Assembly (NCBI GenBank): GCA_022829145.1
Contig: CM040750.1
Span: forward strand, 2,530,001-2,594,000
DNA from: Albula goreensis
Taxonomy: Eukaryota > Chordata > Actinopteri > Albuliformes > Albulidae
Direction: 5' to 3'
DNA: 64,000 nt
The notes beneath the pieces are model-generated. The model was not told the origin of the DNA. It saw only the letters and a program-made list of their open reading frames with translations, and ran no database searches. Both the position numbers and the translations under genes were made by a program. Of the stretch, positions 47,158 to 62,371 are shown one piece after another. How positions within the stretch are numbered: position 1 is the stretch's first letter; each line of letters opens with the position of its first letter.

Positions 47158-47158
<1 letters not shown>
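46065..47158. other. Unique noncoding DNA
   Basis: No gene or repeat recognised. Confidence 0.48.

Positions 47159-47190
<32 letters not shown>
47159..47190. repeat. (TG)16 microsatellite
   Basis: Perfect dinucleotide run. Confidence 0.97.
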
Positions 47191-47191
<1 letters not shown>

Positions 47192-50100
47192 ATGAGTAGC
47201 ATCTGTGTATTATGTTTAAAATGCATTGCAGAATATGTGCATATGGAGTGTATTATATTTGAAACAAGTGGACATATGCCAAGGCTGAAAGAACATTTGT
47301 AATAGAATGTGACTGAAAATATGATAGGGAAAACCATATTCTGACCATATGGTCCTTCACCCAAGAAGGTTCTATAAAACTGTTGTGAGGACAAGGACAT
47401 TTAAAAAGCAATAGATTTTAGCAATGAGATAGAGGTGAAAAAGACATTGATAAAATTCACTTTTTTGTTTATTGAGAAAACAGTTTTTTGAAAGTGTTTA
47501 TAAATCTTTCTGTGGCATAGATTCAGGGAGACAAAGCAAATGGCAGGGTTTGGTTTTCTATGATCTTTTATGTATACATATACATAGATGCCTGTCGAAA
47601 ATCTACCTCCAGCTGAATTGCCAATCAAATCCAATCAACCAGTAATACAGACAGTTGTTATGTATTGTGAGAAGGGATTCATATGGATTTTTTAAATCAG
47701 GATTTAATATTTTTATCATGGCAGAGAACAGTGGTCAATGGAGGAATATAGTACGTTGACTGCAAACAGTCACCAGGGTGCAAGAGAATTTTGTTTTAAG
47801 ACCAGATGTGGGTGCTGCACATAGTTTTTGTCTTTTGCAAATACACCTGGATGCATTTAAATATGAGAATTGATGGCTTTCTAAAGAAATTTCATATAAA
47901 TCCATGCTCTTCACTGAGCAAAAGGCACCGCTCTGAACGCTCCTTCCTGATTGTCTGTTTTTGTGCAATGCCAAATTAAAGCAATCCATCTAATTCTTCT
48001 CAGTCAGTACTTGTGGAGAACATTGTGACACAAACTCAAGGTAATTCTGCACACTCTCCCATTTAAAGTTGAACAATTAGTGGCTCTGAAAGAAAAATCT
48101 ATAAGGACAGGCCATCATGACGGAACTTTGCAGTGGTTTTTAAAATCCAATTAACTCTCTGGAAATGATGTGCGGTAAAAAATATTATGGAGAAACATCG
48201 CGGAGCATAATTATCGGCTGCCATTCAAAGGAGGGTCAGCTGTAAGAACAGAGTTTTGGTGAATAATGGAATATGCTGCTCTGAGAGGACCCTGAGCACA
48301 CATCTTTTATGATTTTATTAATCATCACTGAAAAGCATCTTTTCAATCCTATACCTCTGAGCCATCTACTCATAATGTATAATGTCATAATCCTTGAGAT
48401 CCAGAAAAATAGTTTCATATTTATGGGCCTTTAGAACAAGTGAATTATATAAAGAGTATAAGTGCCATCTGTTCACATCAATGAGACTCTAATTCATTCA
48501 AATCACAGTGTGTTCTTAAGAACACTTGCATGCAGTTTTTCATTAAAAATATGATCATTTGTGTTAGTCTCAGCAACTGGTGAATCTGACTGCTTTATAA
48601 GAACACTTTCTTAAATCTGTGTCTCAAAGCTAAGAGCTCAGTGCTGTGGGCTGAATCCAGACCTTGCCTGCTACGTATGCTCCTTGGCTATACACTTTGG
48701 CTTAATTTGTTCCAGACATCAGCGCTAGAAGTGTTTAAATTGTAATGCCAAATATAAACCAAAATGAGATTACATTCAAGTGAAGGCAAGACAATATATT
48801 GCTTTAAATTGTATGCGTATTGAGATTATTTGTGATCATAAAAATGAAAAAGGTGGACCATTCAGTTAATATTTCTGATTAATAGCTTCGATCCCCTAGC
48901 TGTTGCTTACTGTTACAGTGTGAGAGAAAAGTCAAAACTGCTTTTAATTAAAACAGTGAGTATTTAATGTTGTCTCTGTAAACCAATTATACAGTGATTT
49001 TGCCTAAATGTGAGATTGAATTACTAGTGATGGTTGAAAAGAGGTTGATTTGTTTGAATCTATCAAAAAATGTTTAGTTGTTGTTGTTTTTTGTGGCCAC
49101 TGGTCCAAATGATTGAGTCACTGATACATTATGGTAGCTCCTCCCATTTTTGACTGAATAAAACCTCACTCTCCCATCACACCCAATCACAAATGCAATC
49201 CCTACCATAGCTTCACATTATAAATATGTTGACATTAATATTTTAAGAGAACCCAGTTTTCCTGGCCACAGCTAAGAAAGACCAGAATATTGAAAAACTA
49301 CATGATTTGTCATTACATTTGATTTCCCATTGTGTTTTATTACACATTATAGATCAGTCTTACAGCCAATATTAAAAATTATGGTGTGTTTTTCCCCTTT
49401 GAACATTTATTTTATTTGTAAATAAAGCATGATATATAAAAAGTAGCAATACATATAAAATACAATAATTTGTAGTAGTAATATTTTGTGCTAAAAATTT
49501 GAACTGAGTCTCAAATTGGGATTTGCTTAAGAAATAGTGAGACTTATTTCCAAAAACTCCAATCAAAATGCATAATTTTCAGACTGAGACAAGGCCTGCT
49601 TTTACATAGAAGAGATACAATATTATTCTCAGAAGTCTGATATTTATATGGAAAATGCACTTAAAGTGGCGTGTAGCTTGCATGTGAATCCAGCTCCTTA
49701 TGGTTAGATTAATGCTGGACTGATGTTTTATCTGCCTTGTTCAATTACACCTGCTTAGTGATTAATTATTTATTATAGACCCACTCAGCTCTTTAGAGGA
49801 AAACGTTATGAAAAATGATTATGATAAATGGTAGATTATGTAGCAGATCTTACCGATCCTCTGCCCACCACACTGATTGACGCAAAGTATACCAGATAAA
49901 CAGCCAAACAGATAAAAAATCAAGCATTGAAAGAAAAAACACCAACAAAAACACACAAAATAAGAAACAAAAGACAGACAATAAAGAGAATCACCAAGAA
50001 ATTGCAATGTAAAAGAGGGAAAGGACAAGTAGTAGGGATGAGAGAGATATACAGTAGTTGTGAGCATAAAATACTGGAATTGAGAGGTATGAGGGGTCAT

Positions 50101-51439
50101 GTGTTTGGTGTGTCTATGACATGTGCCTGTGTGTGTATGAATTTTGTCATTATTCTATAACCATCACTACATTGTTGAATATTGATGAATGCTTTGGATT
50201 CAGTGGTGGCACGAAATTCAGCAGCGAGTTGAGAGAGCATGAAGAATTTCAACCCAAGTCAGTAAAATTACCAGATTGATTTGCTTTCACATTTAACACA
50301 GACATGCACTCAATCCGTACATTTGATCATTAAGGAAGAGTTTTTGCAGATTTTCTAGTTTAATAGTATGACTTTCTTGGTGATAGTTAAAGAGATTAAA
50401 GGAGAAGCTTACCTGTTTTCAATTTTCACATTGATATTTTGTTGTTATTTTAGTACAGGTAGTTGTGAACCCATTTTTCTCAGTGCTTTTGAAAATAATT
50501 TAGTTTATTCCATTTGACTAAACTCAGACTGTGCTTCTTTTCAGTAGCTTCTTTTTTTTGTAGTAAAAGGGCAGAGTACCACACTGTACCTGGTTCCAGC
50601 ACAGGCAGACATTTCCATGAGGTGATTTTCCTCAAAAAGATTGAAAATAGGTACAATAATGTAGCACCGCTGAAAGTTGTACCACTGCACTGTGACTGTG
50701 TTATAGGCTATGGTTATAATATATGTGCATGCATGACTGGGCAGTGTGTACGGAAGGTTATGTGTTTGTGTGCATGGTGTGCCAGAACAGTCACTGTTGT
50801 TTTTTTTAAAGGTATTTGAATATACACACCTTTGAGGAAGTAAGAGGTGTAAACTAAAGCACCTTGCTGCCACTAATGTTTTGTAGGTGTTATAAATAGA
50901 TGAGATATTCAGCATTAAGTGTGAGCGTATGATCAAATGACAGGAATTACTGGCAAAGCCAATACAACATGCCTACATTAATGTGGTCATGATAAGTTTA
51001 TACTTGTGTTTATAGCTGCATTTGCAAACCAGACACTTTTAAAGGGTTGTAGATGAGGTCACACCATTCATTCTCCAATCTCCCGTAGTTTCCTTTAATT
51101 TCTGCATCTGATGCCATCACTGACTGGAAAGAGTGATTAAACATATATACAGCAACCTAACTGTTGCTGTCTGGGATGAGAGCTGGCTATCCATTATATG
51201 CACATGTGTACTTGTATAACTCTGATGCTGTACCAAAGCATTTTGAGAAAAGCGCAGCGCAATTACACTTCCTCCACTTTAATTTCTTATGTATATAAAA
51301 TAAAATATATCTAAAAGCAAAGGGGAGAAAGTCACATCGACAGGAGATCTGGATCTAACTCAATTTATGTGAAGCTTTTGAGTGCTTTTGCCTGGTCGAG
51401 GCCTAGAAGCATGCATACCGTAGCCTCTGGGGTGATTAT
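47191..51439. other. AT-rich unique noncoding DNA
   Basis: About 4.2 kb with no gene, RNA gene or known repeat recognised. Frames of 93-131 codons at 49819-50100 and 50541-50936 (minus) follow background composition and show no domain. Confidence 0.42.
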
Positions 51440-51780
51440 TTCACAGCTCACCGCTCCCCTCTGTGAAGAATGAGGAATTCTTCATGTTACAGAGGAACAG
51501 CGCCTCCCACATTTCCCATGTGCCTCATTTCCCTGCCTTATCAAAGAGAGGAGACGCTCCTCCTGCGCCTCCTGGAGCCACCAGGCCCCACCGCTTTCCT
51601 CAAGAACACAAGACAGCCGAGCCTCTCCAGGGAGGGGCCATTCATTACCAGCCTCCTCTCCTCTATCAACCAGATGAGATCCCACAATGCACTGCTCCAG
51701 CCCACTGCGATCTGTATGTTGATGTACAGAGTGCTGTATGGAGGGGTGAGATTTATGCCATTAATTTGATTGGGTGTTGG
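51440..51780. other. GC-balanced segment with overlapping open frames, not assigned
   Basis: Four frames of 67-119 codons overlap on both strands at 51463-51879. The sequence 'gaggggtgagattt' resembles a donor site, but there is no convincing acceptor, domain or codon pattern. A lineage-specific exon cannot be excluded from sequence alone. Confidence 0.25.
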
Positions 51781-54898
<3,118 letters not shown>

Positions 54899-54940
<42 letters not shown>

Positions 54941-55016
54941 GTGTGTGTGAGTTTGAGTGTGAGTGTGTGTGTGTCTGTGTGTGTTACTGTGTGTTACTGT
55001 GTGTGTGTTTGTCTGG
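54899..55016. repeat. (GT)n microsatellite with interruptions
   Basis: A pure (GT)19 run to about 54936, then GT runs broken by TACT, GAGTTTGA and TCTG up to a G-run at 55015-55020. Confidence 0.95.
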
Positions 55017-55699
55017 GGGGAGGAGGTATCCGTTCATGGGAATGCATTTGGGAGTCTGGTGGAAAATGTCCAGGACGCAGAGGCAGAGCATACCTTAGGT
55101 TCCCCTGGGCATTGGGATCTACTGTTTCTCCACTTTATTAATTACTTTAAATCACTATTTAATCTGACTCTTTAAAAAAGGTGACAAACACTTTCAAAGC
55201 GCTGGCAGGTCGGGCAGTGTGTCCATCCCCAGTCTGCCATTGCGCTTCACTAGTGATAACAAGGAAATTCCCACACTGTCACAGGCTGCTACAAAAGGTG
55301 GCACCAAAAGCCACAAGTGATTCAGGTTCATTTGCAGTTGCATTAGCATATTAAAGTACCCTGTTTCACTGGGAATTTAGTTAAATAGACTGCCGTTCAG
55401 AGCAGCAAGGCACTGGTCTGCTCACCCAGGAGAAGCTACTAAGAACTGAGGGATGTTCACGAAGGGGAGTTTGAAACAAGTGAAAGGAATGCTATGTGAC
55501 AGCAAAGCAGCTAAGCTGCACCCACTGAGACTAGTTATTTGGTCATTTCCATCAACCATAATTGAGGTAGGCCTATTCAAAAAAGTCTTTTGTGGTCAAA
55601 TCTGACAAGATCTACCTCAATCAGAAATTATATTACACAGTACGCCTTTTCAAGAGAGTGCTTTTGAGCGGTCAGACACAGGGAAGTGTATTATGTCTA
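55017..55699. other. Unique noncoding DNA
   Basis: No gene or repeat recognised. Confidence 0.48.
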
Positions 55700-56120
55700 T
55701 ATCTACCATCTGAAATGCATCTGTCCCGCTGAGGTCCTCTGGGATAGACCTGCCAGTTGCCAACGGAAGAGCTGCAATACAGCGGGGGTTACGTGGCTCT
55801 CCCCTTGCCCGAGTCGCGCATTTTCCCCAAATTATCATGCCGCGGAGCAGCAAGGCATCAGATACCTGGATAAAAGCGGCCCCCTTCCTTTGACCTTCCT
55901 CATCTCCAGGTTTTTAATGAGGCGAGCCGGGCGGGAGAGAGGGAGAGAGAGTGGCGTGTGCCTTCCATTAGCGGCGGGCGAGAGCGCCGCTGCGTTTCCC
56001 CCCGTCAATTAGCGCTGCCAAACCCCGGGCGCGGTGATTGCTGAAGGAGCCGCAGAAAAGCGAGAGGCGCTAGTTCAGTGCTCGAAACCCCACCGCATAT
56101 TAATTAGCCATACTCCCTTG
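55700..56120. promoter_or_regulatory. CpG-island-like segment with homeodomain sites
   Basis: The densest CpG stretch in the window, for example 'gcccgagtcgcgca', 'gcggcgggcgagagcgccgc' and 'ccccgggcgcggtg'. Homeodomain-type cores are interspersed: 'tttttaatgagg', 'gtcaattagcgc' and 'tattaattagcc'. A CpG-rich, TAATTA-bearing block in CpG-poor DNA suggests either a developmental enhancer or an unmethylated promoter-type island. No exon was recognised on either side. The 108-codon plus frame has no domain. Confidence 0.42.
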
Positions 56121-57552
56121 GATATTCTGCACACCGGCAGGAGAATCCAGATCACAGCTATACAATAACATTTCTTCATACCAGGAGCTAGGCGACCGAG
56201 CTTTCTTTTTAAAGGGATAATTTATATTCACTATCAGAACGGAACGCCTTTAATGTTAAGAATGAGGTCAGTGATTGTGTTTTTTAGCTTAGGCCTACAT
56301 ATTGTTCAGTTTTTTCGCAGCACACTGATTTGGTTTTAAAGTGCAAATTATAGCGGCTGAAACAGTATCTACATAATATATTTGTGAGTGTGTTTGCTGT
56401 TAAGCTGCTTTACTTTTGCCCCACATAGTGACTTGGAATAAATGAGTGAAGCTTGCTTTAGTCACTTAAGGGTCCGTTCTCCAACAAACGCCACTTCCCT
56501 GAAGCCAGCTCGGGACAGACAGAGCCCCAGAGTTCGTCGACGTGCATCACAGACTCTACACATTAATCACCCGTCTGTCGTATGCTTCATCCCTCAGTTC
56601 AATTTATTCACACCGCTCTCTTTCCTTTTTCCCTGAATCATGGCTAATTAGCTACCCCCCGAATCTGATTTTCATAAAATCTAGGCGGCTGGGGCACCAT
56701 GCTTTGTTTTTGTTATGGAAATGATTTTCCACTTATTTTAATATCTTCCAGAGAATCTTCTGTCTTTCATTTAAAAATAATCAATTATTATTACCACCCC
56801 CACACCCCAATATATGTTAACTTGTTTCTTTTTTTTTAAATGTGATGCCGTAGACTTGAATATATTTAGTTAATTGGTTCATGGTTGTGATCATTTTAAT
56901 ATGGAGAATTACATTATTTATAACAATTTAAATTTAGAACATTAAACCACTGTGCATAAACTCAATTTCAAGCCCTGAGAAAAAACCTGCTTTTGTAAAA
57001 AGGTACATGAATGTACAGTCCAACTTAATACAATAATAGAGATGGATTCATTATTATACCCCCTTTCTCTACAGTATTGAGATTTTGTACATAGCCTAAT
57101 GGTTATTTGTTGCACACAATACACAGTCAGTTTTGTTTTTATGTTATTGATGCAGAATGCATTTATGGTTATCATGAATTTTTATTCTTATAATATATAT
57201 ATTTTTGTTATTTCATGAGGGTGGATTTGTATGTGCCTTTATACATTTGCTTTTCCCTTTGAACATCTATGACACTCAGGCTCAGATGAACGCGTTTTGT
57301 GGCCCGGGGCTATCAAAAATTTGAGGCGCCCACTCTTGCTAAAGGAAATTACAGATTGCCAGGGGAACACATTGAGACTCCGCTTACTCTCCATAGTCAC
57401 CAACAAATATACCAACACAGCAGTGATCTGCATAGCTGGGTAAATACAACAGGATTTCAGATATATGAAAACTGAGATGAAAATATGATCAAGGAACAGG
57501 CAGGCTACAGGCCTAATTACGATGCTGGAAATAGCCTTCTAATTGGGGTAGA
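56121..57552. other. Unique noncoding DNA
   Basis: AT-rich, with a (TA)n-like run near 57190. No gene or repeat is recognised. Confidence 0.45.
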
Positions 57553-57745
57553 GGTGGAAAACCCCGGCTTCACAAAGTAAAGGTACTGCCATCAATTTGT
57601 TCCATCCATGTTTTAAACCAGCTGATTCTAATTAGCACAACTCTTCAGCCAGGTAGAGCAGCTCATTAAAATCAGCTGGTTTTCGTTCATGGGTGGTAAA
57701 AATATGGAGCAGTATCTTTACTTTCGGAAGCTTTCTGCTGTTCCG
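57553..57745. mobile_element. Palindromic MITE-like element
   Basis: The left arm reads GGAAAACCCCGGCTT, then AAAGTAAAGGTACTGCC, then CCATCCATG and AAACCAGCTGATT. The right arm reads the reverse complement of the same series: AATCAGCTGGTTT, CATGGGTGG, GAGCAGTATCTTTACTTT and GAAGC. The arms are about 75 bp, imperfect, around a central stretch of about 40 bp. The word series is familiar from dispersed fish elements. No clear target duplication is seen, so this is an old copy and its class is unknown. Confidence 0.6.
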
Positions 57746-60376
57746 CTTACTTTCTACTCTCTGGTGTTTGTCAGCTCTCAGTTAGGGTATGCTCATACTT
57801 AGACATAGGGGCATGCCATAGCCATATTAGAGTTTAGCCTACAAGATAATAGAATAAAAGGGAATTATTTTCTTCAGGTGACGTAGCTGGTGGACAAGAA
57901 ATTAAATGAATAATAACTTAAAGTGGGGCTTCAGGGTTGCTCCTGCGGAATACACTTATCTGTGAACCCTGTGACCTCACATTGGCATGGCAACAATTGG
58001 CCCAGCCCTGCCTGCAAATTATAGGGGCTAAAGGTTTGTTGGTCTCATCACTCTGTAGTGGCTTCTCATGGTTGCTTGGAAGTAATTGGAAGTGCATCGG
58101 CAGTGTGGAAAGAAGCAAAGTTAGTCATCATGTGATTTCAAAAGGGCTGGTTTTCCAGGAGGCGAGGAGTGAGAACAAGCTAGCTGTGGTGAAGTGCTTA
58201 TGAGCGCTAATGTGTTTGTTGTAAAAAAACAAATGTCAAAACTTTGCCACTTAAGTGTTTACAGCTATCTTAAATTGTAAACAAAACCTTTGAGCTTTGG
58301 ATTTTATATTCTCAAAACATTGTTAATGGCCACTCATTTTTACCTTTTGGAAACATGTTTACTTTTTTCTGGACACATTATAGGACTATTTTACAATCTA
58401 CATTTAGACAAGGACAATTTGTGAACGTTTGGGACATAGCTTGTGTAAGTTTTTGGTTTATGTTCAGTACACTTTGTGCTTTAACACGTTCCCGCCCTCA
58501 TTTCTTGCTATAATGAGATCAGCTTAATTCACTGTTGTAACAGTAAAACCTTCAGCTGAATTGTGAGAGGAGGTGAGTTCAGTGTGAAATGCTAGACTGC
58601 TACATCTCAGGTAAGACACTTGCTTCTGCAGTGCTTTTCCCAGATGGAAACTCAAGAACAGTTTGCAATATCCTGAGATCCAAATGACTGGGTTTTGAGA
58701 TTATATTAAGCATAACGGCACTTTGAACATAATTTGTTTTACATTTATTTGTACAAATCACTATATACTCAGAAGTATCAAAATATGCTCCGATAATGAT
58801 ATTTAAATTGTGAGTCATTTGCGTTTGCACCTGTCACTGCGCTAGTTGTACTCTAATTCATTTCCACATATTTCTCCTCATTTTTAACTAGCAAAAATAT
58901 AACGGTAGGTGTGCCTCTTTGCTTCAGTGCTTTCTATCAGGTAGAGAGGGAGAGGACAATGACAAAGTCAGTAGCTGCTTTTTTCTTCACTACAATCAGA
59001 CTACCATGCTGAACAGCTCCTTAGCTGCTTCTGGCACAAGAGTGCAGATGCCCCATGTGACCTGTTGAGTCTGAACTGACTCGGTGGAGGGGGGTGCACT
59101 GGTACCTGAAATGCCCCTCATTGAGTGACATCGCCATCAAATACTGCCCTCCATGCAAGACTTACAGCCAAAGTTAGCACCTGGCACAGCCCCGAGTCCA
59201 TCCAGGCCATAGGGAAAACCATAGGTTCTACAGTAGTCTGTTGCTCACACATAGTCCAAGAAATGTTAAGATGCAAGAATGAAATATCATTTAAGAGTGC
59301 TGGTGTGAGTTTACATTTTCTGCTCAAAAGTATAATCATCTGTTTAAACTCATATTTTCGATAAGCAATTCTATGGCTAATAGAAACCTCTCCAGAAATA
59401 AAATATGGCTGTAAAAATCCTTCAGATCACATACACACTCAAACAATCAGACTATGAGTGCACTGCTGCATGAAACGTGTATTCTCTAGAGGGTCAGAAA
59501 TAATAATCTTAACCCATATATTTTAACTTTATAAAAAAACTTCCTCACATAATAATGCACAGCCTTCCCTGTTGTACCATTTGGGTATTTCACAGCAAAA
59601 TTAAACTGTATAATGTCGACCTGGATGGAAATGCAATGAAAATAACTTCCTAATTTCCAAATTGATGGTGTTATAGAAATGAATTTAGCCAGTACAAGAG
59701 TAAGAATAGCTTAGTGATTCGTTGATCAAATTCAGTACAGTAATGTTTTCCAGTGAGTGTTTTGTCCAGTGAGTGAATTGGAAAGCCTCTTGTGATTTTG
59801 GCCACACATTTGACAGCCTGCATTACAGTGGGCATAGTTTTAAAAGTTTATCAGGCTTGGTCGGCAGTTTGGATACATGCCTTCTAATATTCATTCCGCC
59901 ATTCCAGCATAGGCTTACAGACCATTTAAAAGACCCTGAGCCATCTGGCCAGGATATGGGGCCTAGGCCTCAAATGTGTCACAAGGAGCTGCTTAGTGAA
60001 CGAATACAAACACAAAAGAGATAAATAGATGGATTATTGTTACTTAATCTTAATCTTATTGTTACTGTGTTTTGTTCTAGGCCAATAGAAACAACACTAA
60101 AAGTTACATTAAATATGATAAATATGTCATAAATAGGAACAATACAAACTAAGGAAATAGATACTTAAATAACATGTTTTAGTTTGTGTACCAGGATGTT
60201 ATGGTATGCTTTGAGATTATTCAGTTTAGGAGCACTTGTGCATCGTAGAGAAAAAGATCACCACATAATCTCGCCCCACTGTCTGATGTTTTATTTAACT
60301 GAGGTATTGTGGGGTTGCATAAATACCTTGGCCAATAGCATCATAATAAGACTGCATCACTAGGGACTGCTGAAAC
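57746..60376. other. Unique noncoding DNA
   Basis: Over 2.6 kb with no gene, RNA gene or known repeat. Frames up to 88 codons lack domains. Confidence 0.45.
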
Positions 60377-60436
60377 TTTTTGCTGAGTGCATAATGTTGT
60401 TATTGTGGGTTTTCAGGTTGTGCCTCTGATGCTAAT

Positions 60437-61372
60437 GAGCAGCGCTCTCCATAGAGGAGGCAGGGTGAGCAGCGCTCTCCATAGAGGAGGCAGGGTGAGC
60501 AGCACTCTCCATAGAGGAGGCAGGGTGAGCAGCACTCTCCATAGAAGGCAGGGTGAGCAGCGCTCTCCATAGAGGAGGCAGGGTGAGCAGCGCTCTCCAT
60601 AGAGGGGGCAGGGTGAGCAGCGCTCTCCATAGAGGAGGCAGGGTGAGCAGCACTCTCCATAGAGAAGGCAGGGTGAGCAGCGCTCTCCATAGAGGAGGCA
60701 GGGTGAGCAGCGCGCTCCATAGAGGAGGCAGGGTGAGCAGCGCGCTCCATAAAGGAGGCAGGGTGAGCAGCGCTCTCCATGGAGGGGGCAGGGTGAGCAG
60801 CACTCTCCATAGAAGAGGCAGGGTGAGCAGCGCTCTCCATAGACGAGGCAGGGTGAGCAGCACTCTCCATAGAGGAGGCAGGGTGAGCAGCGCTCTCCAT
60901 AGAGGAGGCAGGGTGAGCAGCGCTCTCCATAGAGGAGGCAGGGTGAGCAGCGCGCTCCATAAAGGAGGCAGGGTGAGCAGCGCGCTCCATAAAGGAGGCA
61001 GGGTGAGCAGCACTCTCCATAGAGGAGGCAGGGTGAGCAGCGCGCTCCATAAATGAGGCAGGGTGAGCAGCGCTCTCCATAGAGGAGGCAGGGTGAGCAG
61101 CACACTCCATAGAGGAGGCAGGGTGAGCAGCGCTCTCCATAGAGGAGGCAGGGTGAGCAGCGTTCTCCATAGAGGAGGCAGGGTGAGCAGCGCTCTCCAT
61201 AGAGGAGGCAGGGTGAGCAGCACGCTTCATAGAAGAGGCAGGGTGAGCAGCACGCTCCATAGAGGAGGCAGGGTGAGCAGCATGCTCCATAGAAGAGGCA
61301 GGGTGAGCAGCACGCTCCATAGAGGAGGCAGGGTGAGCAGCACGCTCCATAGAGGAGGCAGGGTGAGCAGCG
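60437..61372 (+). repeat. 30 bp minisatellite, left arm, about 31 units
   Basis: The unit is GAGCAGCGCTCTCCATAGAG followed by GAGGCAGGGT. Common variants are CACTCTCC, CGCGCTCC and CACGCTCC at the variable position, and AAAGGAGG or GAAGAGG near the end. One early unit at about 60541 is 2 bp short and shifts the phase. Because 30 is a multiple of 3, every frame lacking a stop runs through the whole array (128-343 codons), giving 10-residue peptide repeats such as SSALHRGGRV. These are not accepted as genes. Confidence 0.98.
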
Positions 61373-61957
61373 CTGCTGCATTATGTTTCTTCTGTATTTT
61401 CCAGAAGATTTGTTTGGTATATGATCTGCCTTTTGTAAGACCAAATTAATGTCCTTGTTTCACCTTCAAATTCTTTTTGGTTCACCTGAAAGTGAAGAAA
61501 AAGAACATCACTCCAGTTTTTCTGTTGATACTGAAACATGGACACACAGCTAGCCAATCTGGGAATGACAGGGGGCATTTAAAACTCCCTCACAAAATAA
61601 GCCACACCCTCCAAGTAAACTGATAGGTTACACCTTTTGGAGGCAGGAGCTCAGAAAATGTGGTGTGAATTCACTGTAACAAAAACTAGAATCAGAAATC
61701 AGACACATAATATCAGCATCATTATCATTATCTCAGTCTTAATGTAGTGACTTCATAAATTTTGAATTGCATATCTCAGTAATTTTGCAGCTGAATTTAT
61801 TCCAGGTTATCCTCACTGTCCAGTAACACCAAAGCAAGTTCCCCTGTAACTGTACCATTAATCCCTATGAATGAATTATGTACAGACTGAAGCAGACTTT
61901 GGTGGTCAGAGCAGCATTGGGTTGTCACTGTTTTAACATGGCAGCAGCCCTGCATGC
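61373..61957. other. Spacer (loop) between the two inverted arrays
   Basis: About 585 bp of non-repeated AT-rich sequence with no open frame above 70 codons and no transposase motif. The inner junctions are weakly alike (gcagcgctgctgcatt on the left, reverse complement gcagggctgctgccat on the right), so the inner ends may also be part of the inverted repeat. Confidence 0.55.
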
Positions 61958-62311
61958 ACCCTGCCTCCTCTACCAGCAGCAGAGCTCCTGCCTCCTCTAC
62001 CGAGAGCACTGCTCACCCTGCCTCCTCTATTGAGAGAGCTGCTCACCCTGCCTCCCCTATCAGCAGCAGAGCTCCTGCCTCCTCTATGGAGAGCGCTGCT
62101 CACCCTGCCTCCTCTATGGAGAGCGCTGCTCACCCTGCCTCCTCTATGGAGAGCGCTGCTCACCCTGCCTCCTCTATGGAGAGCGCTGCTCACCCTGCCT
62201 CCTCTATGGAGAGCGCTGCTCACCCTGCCTTCTCTATGGAGAGTGCTGCTCACCCTGCCTCCTCTATGGAGAGCGCTGCTCACCCTGCCTCCTCTATGGA
62301 GAGCACTGCTC
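61958..62311 (-). repeat. 30 bp minisatellite, right arm, about 12 units, inverted
   Basis: Reverse-complement copies of the same unit. The outer eight or so units are nearly identical to one another. The inner four are diverged and include two shorter 27 bp variants carrying CAGCAGCAGAGCT at about 61973 and 62061. So homogenisation is strongest next to the cap and weakest next to the spacer. Confidence 0.97.
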
Positions 62312-62371
62312 ATTAGCATCAGAGGCTCAACCTGAAAACCCACAATAACAACATTATGCACTCAGCAAAAA

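Larger units (their letters stand above)
60377..62371. mobile_element. Foldback-like inverted repeat built from minisatellite arms
   Basis: Two inverted arms share a 60 bp outer cap (60377-60436 and 62312-62371) that matches at 59 of 60 positions in opposite orientation. Inside each cap is a tandem array of one 30 bp unit, about 31 copies on the left and 12 on the right, in mirrored orientation. A spacer of about 0.6 kb separates the arrays. An outer unique cap, tandem-repeat arms of unequal length and a loop are the known layout of foldback (FB) elements. No transposase and no convincing target duplication are seen (the outer flanks agree at only about 6 of 10 bases). An inverted segmental duplication of a local minisatellite is the main alternative. 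Confidence 0.6.

Noticed and set aside
60437-61372. CRISPR-like regular array of 30 bp repeats
   Set aside because: Units are contiguous with no unique spacers, and the context is animal nuclear DNA.
60400-61449. Long frames (128-343 codons) encoding 10-residue repeats on both strands
   Set aside because: The 30 bp unit is a multiple of 3 and lacks stops in several frames on both strands, so every such frame is open. There is no signal peptide, domain or splice context.
61933-62361. Frame starting with the same 11 residues (MHNVVIVGFQV) as a frame in the left arm
   Set aside because: The similarity follows from the duplicated 60 bp DNA cap, and the presumed start is GTG rather than ATG, so it is not evidence of a protein.
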